DNA from: Lachnospiraceae bacterium
GTDB lineage: Bacteria > Bacillota > Clostridia > Lachnospirales > Lachnospiraceae
Assembly: GCA_024690825.1 (NCBI GenBank)
Contig: JAILOK010000003.1
Coordinates: forward strand, 1 to 45,675
DNA length: 45,675 nt
Direction: 5' to 3'
The notes under the pieces were generated by a model. That model was not told the origin of the DNA and searched no databases. It saw only the letters and a list, made by a program, of their open reading frames with translations. Both the position numbers and the translations under genes were made by a program. Below, in pieces: positions 23,790 through 31,165 of the stretch. The stretch's first letter is position 1. Each line of letters opens with the position of its first letter.

Positions 23790-24328
23790 TTACTATATGT
23801 CTCCCTCTGTTTTTTTTCGGCTTCTATGCGCGATGCCGGTGTGAGAAACCGTTTTTCTTCTCCGTTGATGAGAAGTCTGTCTCTGTCATTTGTTTCATAT
23901 CCGATGACATAGGCAGCTATATTGTTTAATAAAAGCTCATTTATGACAGGATCCGCCGTTTCACCGTTTCTGATGAACAATATACATCCTGTGCTGTCAT
24001 CTTCATAGGGGTTGATGTCCATTTCGTTCGACAGTTCTATGGTCTCCTGAAATATCGGAATGCCTCTGACATCCACTCTCATCCCAAAGCCTGTCTTTTC
24101 CCCAAACTCCCAAAGTGCGGCAAAGATACCTTCGGGACCGGCTTCAAAATAATCCTCTATGCCCCTTTTGGCCAGAATTTCTATCGTACGGTCTCTGTCA
24201 GCGTGTGGATCATAATCCGGCACGCTTTCAAGAAAACTGTCTGAAAAGTGCTTCAGAAGTCTTTCTCTTTTATTTTTCAGGAGCGTCTGCGTTCCCGCAA
24301 GTCCTGCAAACCCTGTCATTATTATCAT
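23774..24328 (-). CDS. Stand-alone AIR synthase C-domain-like protein (HypE/PurM family half)
   Basis: 184 aa. The sequence follows the C-terminal half of AIR synthase-related proteins: IIMTGFAGLAGTQTLL, ERLLKHFSDSFLESV, GPEGIFAALWEFGEKTGFGM, VDVRGIPIFQETIELSNEMD and INPYEDDSTGCILF, matching the family pattern DIVMTKWAGLEGT..LA and GGIFGALWE.AE..GVGLEVDL..IPI.QET.E.C...GINPY. The ATP-binding N-terminal half present in PurM, HypE and ThiL is absent, and the upstream gene is unrelated VanW, so this is not a simple frameshift. A one-domain version would lack the usual kinase/cyclo-ligase chemistry unless it pairs with a separate N-domain. Begins in the VanW stop codon (ATGA). Confidence 0.7.
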   Translation of the reverse strand: MIIMTGFAGLAGTQTLLKNKRERLLKHFSDSFLESVPDYDPHADRDRTIEILAKRGIEDYFEAGPEGIFAALWEFGEKTGFGMRVDVRGIPIFQETIELSNEMDINPYEDDSTGCILFIRNGETADPVINELLLNNIAAYVIGYETNDRDRLLINGEEKRFLTPASRIEAEKKQRETYSKCRTK

Positions 24329-25980
24329 TGTGACTGTCCGTCATTTGATTGTCCTTCTCCCTGAGCCGTATTTTCGGGAGCAACTTCGGCATCCTGAGGT
24401 GCAGCCGCCTGCTGTCCGGCCAAAGCCGACGCCCCGCCATCGATCGCAACCGACGCGGCCACCGCTTTGCAATAGGCTATGGATTGAGTGGCTATGGCTG
24501 CGCTTATCGCTGACTGTGTCACCGGATTGGATGTGGCGGTTCCCATGGTGAGGGTTGCAGGTACGGCATTGTATTTTGATGAATTTACCTTAACTCTTTC
24601 CTTTTCTTCTCCGTTTACCTTGACGATCTTCCAGAATTCCGATTTATAACCGATGTGAGCTGACTGTCCCTTGGCATAGCCTGCCGGCTGGGAAGAATCA
24701 GCTATCACCTTTTCTCCTACAGGCTCGGTGGTTTCAAGATCGACGCTTTCAAAGGACAGTTTTCTGTTCGGATCTCTTGTTTCCACACCGTAGATAGTGA
24801 ATGTGATCGTTTTTTCCGGACTGGTGTAGCCTTCTATATATATGGGATACTCGAGATTATTCGTAAATTTGAAATCCTTGCCTCCGCTTTCAGCTATCGC
24901 TGCATCGGCCGAATGATCGACGTAGTTTACCACCATTGAGTGATTGTGTCTCTCATCCACCTGCAGTTCTGCTCTCAGGACCGCCTGATAAAGTGTGGTG
25001 CTCACCTGGCATATGCCGCCTCCGAAACTCTCGACTACAACCCCGTTAAGGTAAGAACCTGCCAGAGCATAACCGTTTGCCTCCGTAAACGGGGTTATGC
25101 ATTCAAGCACCGACAGCTGCTCTCCGGGAAATACGGTTCTTCCGTTTACAAGGCTGCATCCGTTTGATACATTTGTCACCCTGTCCTTTCCGGAAGAGGT
25201 GAATTTAGTAGTGAAAGTGCCGAGCACATCCTTTACCTTTGCAAGCTTTTCAGGGTCTCCCTTGGGGTACTCCAGATCAACTTTCATATCAAGACTTGCC
25301 GGCGATCCGTTAAAGGAGGATGCCATATAATCTTCTATTAACTTTGCGGATTCGTTAACATTTATCTTTTTCCCGTTTTGTCCGCCCACCACGGTAAATG
25401 CACCGTCCTCGCGCTTTAATGTTGCATCCTCCGCAGGCGTGTCAAAGGCAGTACTCTGTGTCTCAAGAACTCTTTTTACGGACGAGTCCTTTGATTCGAT
25501 CGTAACGGGATAGACCTTGTTTGTTCTTTTCAGATCCGAGATATCCTTGAAACGCTTGATCACATTGCCCTGTTTGCAAAGACCCATGGCTTCATCTATT
25601 ATCTCTTCATTGGTCCATGATATTCCCAGATCTGCCGCTGTAACATTAACGGCATTTTCTCCGATCTTCAGTTCGATATTTGCCTGTCCAAGACTTTTAA
25701 CATACTGCTCTACAGCAGACTGAGCTTCGGCTGCTGTCATGCCTGAAAGCTCAACCGGACCGGCAAAAACGCCGGCCTTTATTGTATCTGTTGCGGAATA
25801 TGTCTTTTTTTCTTCTATTCCCGTGACTTCGGTGTTATCATTTTGTGTATCCGTGTTTGAAGGACTCTTTGTATGATGTGCACCCGCACCCAGCCCTTCC
25901 AAAACGGACATGCCGTAAACGCCTGTACTCATGCCTGTAATAAGTGCCAGGCATAACAAAACACTTAAAAACTTCTTCAT
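24325..25980 (-). CDS. Exported VanW family protein with PG-binding-4 domain
   Basis: 551 aa from ATG 25980 (AGAGGATCGAT upstream). Signal peptide MKKFLSVLLCLALITGMSTG. Residues about 60-230 form the YoaR/PG_binding_4-type region (GPVELSGMTAAEAQSAVEQY; DLGISWTNEEIIDEAM; REDGAFTVVGGQNGKKINV). Residues about 265-390 are the VanW domain: NGCSLVNGRTVFPGEQLSVL, GSYLNGVVVESFGGGICQVS, STTLYQAVLRAEL, ERHNHSMVVNYV. The C-terminus is Ala/Gln/Glu-rich. VanW proteins accompany vanB glycopeptide resistance clusters but are far more widespread; their enzymatic role is unclear. No vanH/A/X is nearby, so resistance should not be inferred. It leads the main block of the MurF-Ddl operon. Confidence 0.88.
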   Translation of the reverse strand: MKKFLSVLLCLALITGMSTGVYGMSVLEGLGAGAHHTKSPSNTDTQNDNTEVTGIEEKKTYSATDTIKAGVFAGPVELSGMTAAEAQSAVEQYVKSLGQANIELKIGENAVNVTAADLGISWTNEEIIDEAMGLCKQGNVIKRFKDISDLKRTNKVYPVTIESKDSSVKRVLETQSTAFDTPAEDATLKREDGAFTVVGGQNGKKINVNESAKLIEDYMASSFNGSPASLDMKVDLEYPKGDPEKLAKVKDVLGTFTTKFTSSGKDRVTNVSNGCSLVNGRTVFPGEQLSVLECITPFTEANGYALAGSYLNGVVVESFGGGICQVSTTLYQAVLRAELQVDERHNHSMVVNYVDHSADAAIAESGGKDFKFTNNLEYPIYIEGYTSPEKTITFTIYGVETRDPNRKLSFESVDLETTEPVGEKVIADSSQPAGYAKGQSAHIGYKSEFWKIVKVNGEEKERVKVNSSKYNAVPATLTMGTATSNPVTQSAISAAIATQSIAYCKAVAASVAIDGGASALAGQQAAAPQDAEVAPENTAQGEGQSNDGQSQ

Positions 25981-26021
25981 ATCGATCCTCTGTGATGGTA
26001 TAGTAATGAAAGAACTATTTT

Positions 26022-26135
26022 TTAAGGTACATAAAAGAAATTTATGCACACCGGAACAACCATGGCAAGAACAACTATCGCAATTATGATACCCGTTATC
26101 ACCCTTTTGTTCCTGCCCTGAAACCACTTGAACAT
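26022..26135 (-). CDS. 37-residue single-pass membrane protein
   Basis: ATG 26135 is preceded by GGGAGG with 10-bp spacing. The product begins MFKWFQGRNKR (positive) and has one hydrophobic helix (VITGIIIAIVVLAMVVPVCI), ending NFFYVP. The positive-inside rule puts the N-terminus in the cytoplasm. An overlapping ATG at 26141 in another frame gives only 14 codons with 2-bp spacing. It lies 41 bp before the VanW gene and could be co-transcribed as an assembly or regulatory microprotein. No family recognised. Confidence 0.6.
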   Translation of the reverse strand: MFKWFQGRNKRVITGIIIAIVVLAMVVPVCINFFYVP

Positions 26136-26164
26136 TTTTTCATAACCTCCCGAAAGGAAAAACC

Positions 26165-26770
26165 ATGAACCGTTTTCCCTCTGTTTTTATTATAATAGTA
26201 GTTGTTGCTCTCTTTTTCAAGGTGTTTATGAACCGTTCCATGAAAAAATACGATCCAAACGCCGAATTTCTCGAACTTGAAAAGAAAGCAGATATGACAC
26301 CCAAAAAGGATATCGACAACCTTCCTTACATAACTGTGGATCCGTCTTCGCTCCCGCTTGATATACCCACTGAGAACGAGGAAACCAAAGAACATCAGTA
26401 TAATATCCGTTCTCTTGAGGGGAAAAAAATACTGAATTTCACGGGTATATCCAATACGGAACTCAAACTCACCTATGGTGCGCCGAATATCTACTTTCTG
26501 CAGTCATGTGACATGAACTATACCCGTCTGGTGCAGAATATCTCAAGGCTTGCCGAGGATTATATAAACGAAGGACATGAAAACGAGGCAAAGATCCTCC
26601 TTGAATACGGCATAAGCATCGGATCTGATGTAAAAAAGAATTTCACACTGCTTGCGGAAATCTATAATAAAGAAGGAGAAAACAAAAAAATATCCGGACT
26701 GAAAGAAGCAGCCCGGAATATCAATTCTCTGTCCAAAGACGGGATCCTGAGGGCTCTTGACGCCCTCTGA
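26165..26770 (+). CDS. Small N-terminally anchored protein of unknown family
   Basis: 201 aa, ATG 26165 with AAAGGA 6 bp upstream. Residues 4-22 form a membrane anchor (FPSVFIIIVVVALFFKVF). Residues 25-80 are charged and probably extended; residues 85-200 are helical, with RLVQNISRLAEDYINEGHEN, EAKILLEYGISIGSDVKKNF and TLLAEIYNKEGENKKISGLK resembling two TPR-like hairpins. It would face the outside. Divergent from the VanW operon with only 29 bp between start codons, and convergent with greA, 5 bp between stop codons. I do not recognise a family. Confidence 0.72.
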   Translation: MNRFPSVFIIIVVVALFFKVFMNRSMKKYDPNAEFLELEKKADMTPKKDIDNLPYITVDPSSLPLDIPTENEETKEHQYNIRSLEGKKILNFTGISNTELKLTYGAPNIYFLQSCDMNYTRLVQNISRLAEDYINEGHENEAKILLEYGISIGSDVKKNFTLLAEIYNKEGENKKISGLKEAARNINSLSKDGILRALDAL

Positions 26771-26775
26771 TCTTT

Positions 26776-27282
26776 TCAGAATCTGTTGATGGTATCATTG
26801 CTGTCATCCGTTGATTTGTCGATCTCTTTGATCACAACATGATAACTGTAATTCTCGTTTACTTTTATCTTCACGCGGGTTCCGACCTTTTTTCCCATGA
26901 TCGCCTTTCCGATCGGAGATTCGTTTGAGATCATATTTCTGATGGAATTGCCTCTTATGGAAGTAACTATCTTAAAGGTCTGTTCCTCATCATCTTCTTC
27001 AAAATATACTCTGACTGTATTGTTCAGCCCGACCTCGTCTTTTTTTGACTTATCGGATATTATCTCTGCTGTCTTTAACAAACCTTCCAGATAGCTGATA
27101 CGGCTTTCATTTTCATTCTTTGCCTTTTTTGCCGCATAATACTCAAAATTCTCACTGAGGTCACCCTGCGCTCTTGCCTCTTTGACCTCTTTTATCAGTT
27201 GTTTTCTGACATTCAGCTTTCTGTCTTCGATCTCTGCTTCTATCTTTGCAACATCGTTTTTTGTAAGTTTTTCTCTGGCCAT
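26776..27282 (-). CDS. greA: Transcription elongation factor GreA
   Basis: 168 aa from ATG 27282 (AGAGGATTATA upstream). N-terminal coiled coil with the conserved tip GDLSENFEYY (D41, E44), the acidic residues that hold Mg in the RNA polymerase secondary channel and trigger cleavage of backtracked RNA. C-terminal FKBP-like domain ends in ESPIGKAIMGKKVGTRVKI, the GreA/B signature. A slightly extended C-terminus (DKSTDDSNDTINRF) follows. Upstream extension to 27357 would read through the ribosome binding site. It is monocistronic in appearance, with a terminator of the neighbouring ATPase gene at 27342-27367 upstream. Confidence 0.93.
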   Translation of the reverse strand: MAREKLTKNDVAKIEAEIEDRKLNVRKQLIKEVKEARAQGDLSENFEYYAAKKAKNENESRISYLEGLLKTAEIISDKSKKDEVGLNNTVRVYFEEDDEEQTFKIVTSIRGNSIRNMISNESPIGKAIMGKKVGTRVKIKVNENYSYHVVIKEIDKSTDDSNDTINRF

Positions 27283-27341
27283 TATAATCCTCTTTCCAAA
27301 ACCGGGCAGGGAAACCGCCCTTTCTCTCCGTCTTATCATAC

Positions 27342-27367
27342 AAAAAAGCGGGCTCATAAGAGCCCGC
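27342..27367 (-). terminator. Intrinsic terminator after the MsmX/UgpC-type ATPase gene
   Basis: Minus strand GCGGGCTC-TTAT-GAGCCCGC followed by six T, 17 bases beyond the stop codon at 27385. Confidence 0.93.
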
Positions 27368-27384
27368 CTTAAAATCTCATCCGT

Positions 27385-28500
27385 TTAGTTTGTGATCGTA
27401 AGGGTTGTTTCCTTATCAAAGATGTGAATCTTTTCAACATCCATCGCAAACTTAACCGTATCGCCGGGTCTTGCAGTTGTCCTGGGATCGACGCGGGCAG
27501 TGATCGGGAACTCTTCAAGATCAAAATACAGGAAAACTTCTGCTCCGAGAAGCTCATATACCTTGATCGTCGACTCAAATACTGCCTCCTGAGGAAGGGT
27601 ATTGATCGTCATTTCCGAATCATAAACATTTTCGGGACGGATACCAAAGGTTACGGTCTTTCCGTCATAACCTCCTTCAATGAGTTTCTTTGACTTTGCT
27701 GGAGGAAGAGGAATATTATGTCCCGCAACTTTAAGGTTGGCTTTATCTCCATTTACCTCAACAACAGCATCAAGGAAATTCATCTGAGGTGATCCCATGA
27801 ATCCGGCCACAAAGAGGTTGCCCGGCTTCTCATAAAGATTCTGGGGGGTATCAACCTGCTGTACCACGCCGTCCTTCATAACAACGATCCTGGTACCGAG
27901 GGTCATAGCCTCTGTCTGGTCATGTGTAACATAGATGATGGTTGTGCCAAGCTTCTGATGAAGCTTTGCAATCTCTATTCTCATCTGAACACGAAGTTTT
28001 GCATCAAGGTTTGAAAGAGGCTCGTCCATCAGGAATACCTTGGGGTTACGAACTATTGCACGTCCCATGGCAACACGCTGTCTCTGTCCACCGGAGAGAG
28101 CCTTCGGTTTTCTTTCAAGGAGCGCTGTCAGATCAAGGATCTTTGCTGCTTCCTTTACCATCTTGTCTATCTCATCCTTCGGAACTTTGCGGAGTTTCAG
28201 TCCGAAAGCCATATTATCATAAACCGACATGTGGGGATAAAGAGCGTAGTTCTGAAAGACCATCGCGATATCCCTGTCCTTGGGTTCAACATCATTCATT
28301 ACCTTGTCAGCGATCTTGAGCTCACCTGAAGATATTTCCTCAAGACCTGCTATCATACGAAGTGTAGTTGACTTTCCGCATCCTGAAGGTCCGACAAAAA
28401 TGATGAATTCCTTGTCCTGGATCTCAAGATTGAAATCCTTCACGGCTTCAAATCCGTTGGGATAAACCTTGCATACATTTTTTAATGATAAACCTGCCAT
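27385..28500 (-). CDS. Multi-sugar ABC importer ATPase, orphan (MsmX/MsmK/UgpC type)
   Basis: 371 aa from ATG 28500 (AGGAGG 6 bp upstream). Walker A VGPSGCGKST (residues 36-45), Q-loop VFQNYALYPHMSV, signature LSGGQRQRVAMGRA, Walker B VFLMDEPLSNLDAKLR, H-loop THDQTEAM, and a C-terminal TOBE/OB regulatory domain (FMGSPQMNFLDAVVEV; TFGIRPENVYDSE). No permease or receptor is adjacent. In Bacillus and Streptococcus such orphan ATPases energise many CUT1 oligosaccharide importers, so this is probably the shared ATPase. It is transcribed alone, between terminators at 28612-28670 and 27342-27367. Confidence 0.92.
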   Translation of the reverse strand: MAGLSLKNVCKVYPNGFEAVKDFNLEIQDKEFIIFVGPSGCGKSTTLRMIAGLEEISSGELKIADKVMNDVEPKDRDIAMVFQNYALYPHMSVYDNMAFGLKLRKVPKDEIDKMVKEAAKILDLTALLERKPKALSGGQRQRVAMGRAIVRNPKVFLMDEPLSNLDAKLRVQMRIEIAKLHQKLGTTIIYVTHDQTEAMTLGTRIVVMKDGVVQQVDTPQNLYEKPGNLFVAGFMGSPQMNFLDAVVEVNGDKANLKVAGHNIPLPPAKSKKLIEGGYDGKTVTFGIRPENVYDSEMTINTLPQEAVFESTIKVYELLGAEVFLYFDLEEFPITARVDPRTTARPGDTVKFAMDVEKIHIFDKETTLTITN

Positions 28501-28546
28501 ATTTTCCTCCTGTTTATCGTGTTCTTTTTTTGTGCCCAAACGGGAT

Positions 28547-28599
28547 CAGGCGGTTGCGCCTGCATGAATCAGTATAGCAAAGCACGTCATATTTTTCCA
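28547..28599 (-). promoter_or_regulatory. Promoter and leader hairpin of the orphan ABC ATPase gene
   Basis: Minus strand: -10 TATACT (28571-28576), 17-bp spacer, -35 TGGAAA (28594-28599, 4 of 6 consensus bases). Just downstream the perfect inverted repeat CAGGCG-N4-CGCCTG (28547-28562) lies at about +2 to +17, followed by CCC-GTTT-GGG. The repeat may be an operator or a 5' mRNA hairpin. Confidence 0.55.
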
Positions 28600-28611
28600 T
28601 GTTACAAATAG

Positions 28612-28670
28612 ACAAAATTAAACCCGGATATTGGTCAACATTACCATGTTTGCTGACTATCCGGGTTTAT
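28612..28670 (-). terminator. Terminator after the Cache-GGDEF gene
   Basis: Long hairpin on the minus strand: AAACCCGGATA (from 28668) pairs with TATCCGGGTTT (to 28620), with further internal pairing (GTCA/TGAC and ACAT/ATGT), followed by AATTTTG. Its T-tract is interrupted, so efficiency is uncertain. Confidence 0.7.
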
Positions 28671-28699
28671 TTCAATATTAAGCCGCTGTTTTACTGAGA

Positions 28700-31165
28700 T
28701 CAAAAATCCGTGTATCCGCTTCCGGGTACACCCTTAGGCAGATCGTCTGCCGGTTCTTCAACGGTCGGAGACTTTTTTTCTTCCTGTTTTATCTCTTCCT
28801 GCTTTATCTCATTTTTTTCGGAGATTTCCTCTTTTTCTTCCTTTACGGTCTCGGTTTTCTCTTTGTCAGCAGCCGTTGTTTTCTTTGCCGCAGCTGTCTT
28901 CTTTGGTGCTGTTGTCTTCTTTGCGGTTGCTGTTTTCTTTGCTGCAGTCTTTTTGGGCTTTTCCTCCGCAGCACCCTCCGGTTCCGGTTTTACATCCTCC
29001 GGTTTGGACATATCTGTCTTTGTTTCCTCGGTTTTTATTTCTTCCGGTTTCATCTCCGGCGTTTTTGTCTCTTTCTCAGGCTTCGGTACATCGGCCTTTA
29101 CTTCCTCAGTTTTTACTTCCTCAGTTTTTATTTCCTCGGTTTTTGCTTCTTCGGTCTTTGTCTTTTTTGCAGCCGCAGTCTTCTTTACAGTAGTTGTTTT
29201 CTTTGCGGCTGAAGCCGTTTTCTTTGCCGTTGCCGGGGTCTCTTTCTTTTCAGCCGTTGAAGCCGTCTTCCTTGCTGCAGTCTTTTTAGGCTTCTCCTCC
29301 GTTACCTTTGCCTCTTCCACGGGCTTAGGTACATCGGCCTTTACCTCTTCGGTTTTTGCATCTTCAGTCTTTGTCTTTTTTACAGCCGCAGTCTTCTTTG
29401 CGGTTGTTGTTTTCTTTTCAGCCGCAGCCGCTTTTTTTGCCGGCGCTGAAGTCTCTTTCTTTTCAGCCGTTGAAGCCGTCTTCCTTGCTGTCGTCTTTCT
29501 GACTGCAGGTTTCTTTTCAGCTGAATCCTTTTCTGAAACCTTGTTCGTTACTTCCTGCCCTGCTGCAGACGGAACCGGTACCGGCTTTGCTTCCACAACC
29601 GGTGCCTCGGGAACAGTCTCTCTTCCGTCTCCTCTTGAATCAGGTATCTCTCCTGCATTGTTCACGAAACTCCTGTCAAAGAAGGTAAGTCTGTTCTTGC
29701 CGTGTCTCTTTGACTGATATACAGCCTGATCGGCAGCTTTGTAAAGAGATTCAAAAGTTGTACCGTCCTTCGGATACATTGCCGCGCCGATACTTGCGGT
29801 AGCTGAATACTTGACATATTCTCCGGCCTTGAAATTTTTGAAGAAATCAGCAACTCTGGCTGCTTCCCTGTCGCGTACCTCATCTGTCTTGATATCCTTC
29901 AGGAATACGACAAATTCATCTCCTCCTATACGCCCGAATATGTCGGTGGCACGGAACTCCGTAGATATCTTTTCACCAAGGGTAGCTAACACTTCATCTC
30001 CGAATGCATGTCCCATGGTATCGTTGATCTTTTTGAAATTATCAATATCGAGAAGAAAGAACAATCCCTGTTTATCCTTACCCTCACCCTCCAGATAATC
30101 CTGGATATATTTTTCAGTGGAGATCTTATTCAAAAGACCCGTCAGAAGATCCGTCTCGGCCTTGCCCTTAAGCACTTCGCTCTGCTTATTGTAAAGAAGC
30201 TTCGATATCACATTTACGCCTATGATTATCATAAAGAAGAGCGCCATGGAAAGGATGACCCTGACGATCAGGTTTTTCATGACCTTGCCATATCTGTCGA
30301 CCTGTCCCGTTACATACTGGCCATGCACCAGTTCGCAAACATACCAGTTATTGAATTTCATGCTCCTGTAGACAAGATATCTGTCTTCTCCGTTCACGGC
30401 ACAGGTGACCACGCCGCTCCTGCCGTTTTCAAAATGCCTTTCCATCTTGACAACGGTGGTCTCTTCACCAAGTGTAAGTTTGGAATTGTCGATAATGTTC
30501 TCTCCGACATCCAGAAGCTTTTCACCTGTGACATGATCTATGTGTCCGGTGGCGTCTGTCAGAAGGTACTGTGTTCTGCCGCTGAATTTCGAGGAGGTGG
30601 GAAGTGTGTCGAATGTGTCAGTATTCACATACAGGATCACATATCCTTCCCTTCTGTCAGAACCTATCGGTGCAATGACAGGTATAAGGACATCTTCTCC
30701 GTCAGCAAAGAAATCACCTATTCCGGAACTTTCGTATTCGGAAAGCGTCTCATAGAACGGTTTGTCCGATATGTCCGCGGGATTACCGTGGCTGTCATAG
30801 CCCGATCCCTTCTCATCCACAACAACTCCGCCATGAACCAGTATGTTTGATACCGCACTGCCGAGATATTTCTGGGCAAATACCTTGTTTGAAACCCCGC
30901 TCTGGAGGCGCGCCGTCTCTGCCATGGCATCAGCCGTGCTCTGAACTCCGCGCAGCTGAAGCCTGAACTTGTCTCCAAGTTCGGTGGCGTAATTGCTCAT
31001 TTCGTTGTATGTATCAGTCAGGGCACTGCTGGTAATATCTTTGTTTGCTCCGTTCAGGCAAACGATCATGAATATGAGCAGCGCTACAGCGGGCAGACCC
31101 CATTGCATCACGCTCACAGATGTTGAATTATTGCTGTCGCTCTTTTTGAACAAATCTTTCTTCAT
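28700..31165 (-). CDS. Membrane Cache-type sensor diguanylate cyclase with histone H1-like tail
   Basis: 821 aa. TM1 residues 20-37, extracytoplasmic dCACHE-like sensor about 40-295 (GSGYDSHGNPADISDKPFYE; YVILYVNTDTF; DRYLVYRSMKFNNWYVCELV), TM2 about 299-323. GGDEF domain about 336-495: ETDLLTGLLNK, FLLDIDNFKKINDTMGHAFG, GGDEF intact at 414-418, and an RxxD inhibitory site (R405-D408), so a product-inhibited cyclase. Residues about 545-800 are an extraordinary tail in which Lys/Ala/Thr blocks such as AKKTAAAKKT alternate with Glu-rich blocks such as KTEEVKADVPKP, in three imperfect units of roughly 70 residues. Its composition resembles histone H1 and bacterial H1-like proteins (AlgP, PhaF, HctB). 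Predicted topology keeps the tail in the cytoplasm. ATG follows the DUF624 stop codon directly. Confidence 0.88.
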   Translation of the reverse strand: MKKDLFKKSDSNNSTSVSVMQWGLPAVALLIFMIVCLNGANKDITSSALTDTYNEMSNYATELGDKFRLQLRGVQSTADAMAETARLQSGVSNKVFAQKYLGSAVSNILVHGGVVVDEKGSGYDSHGNPADISDKPFYETLSEYESSGIGDFFADGEDVLIPVIAPIGSDRREGYVILYVNTDTFDTLPTSSKFSGRTQYLLTDATGHIDHVTGEKLLDVGENIIDNSKLTLGEETTVVKMERHFENGRSGVVTCAVNGEDRYLVYRSMKFNNWYVCELVHGQYVTGQVDRYGKVMKNLIVRVILSMALFFMIIIGVNVISKLLYNKQSEVLKGKAETDLLTGLLNKISTEKYIQDYLEGEGKDKQGLFFLLDIDNFKKINDTMGHAFGDEVLATLGEKISTEFRATDIFGRIGGDEFVVFLKDIKTDEVRDREAARVADFFKNFKAGEYVKYSATASIGAAMYPKDGTTFESLYKAADQAVYQSKRHGKNRLTFFDRSFVNNAGEIPDSRGDGRETVPEAPVVEAKPVPVPSAAGQEVTNKVSEKDSAEKKPAVRKTTARKTASTAEKKETSAPAKKAAAAEKKTTTAKKTAAVKKTKTEDAKTEEVKADVPKPVEEAKVTEEKPKKTAARKTASTAEKKETPATAKKTASAAKKTTTVKKTAAAKKTKTEEAKTEEIKTEEVKTEEVKADVPKPEKETKTPEMKPEEIKTEETKTDMSKPEDVKPEPEGAAEEKPKKTAAKKTATAKKTTAPKKTAAAKKTTAADKEKTETVKEEKEEISEKNEIKQEEIKQEEKKSPTVEEPADDLPKGVPGSGYTDF
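29238..29277. repeat. 40-bp exact direct repeat in the tail of the diguanylate cyclase, copy 1
   Basis: Positions 29238-29277 are identical to 29451-29490 (40 of 40 bases), offset 213 bp, which equals 71 codons. Part of the larger imperfect repeat unit encoding the H1-like tail. Confidence 0.85.
29451..29490. repeat. 40-bp exact direct repeat in the tail of the diguanylate cyclase, copy 2
   Basis: Second copy of 29238-29277. In-frame recombination between the copies would delete 71 codons of the tail. Confidence 0.85.

Noticed and set aside
24325-25980. VanW as evidence for glycopeptide resistance.
   Set aside because: No vanH, vanA/B ligase of depsipeptide type, vanX or two-component genes are nearby; VanW is widespread in Clostridia.
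28710-29717. Long plus-strand open frame (about 335 codons) rich in Phe, Ser and Val opposite the H1-like tail.
   Set aside because: It is the complement of Lys/Glu/Ala/Thr codons in the minus-strand gene, lacks a ribosome binding site, and its repeats mirror those of the real gene.
30008-30850. Plus-strand open frame of 280 codons opposite the Cache-GGDEF gene.
   Set aside because: No family features or start signal; the minus strand encodes a clear sensor and GGDEF domain there.
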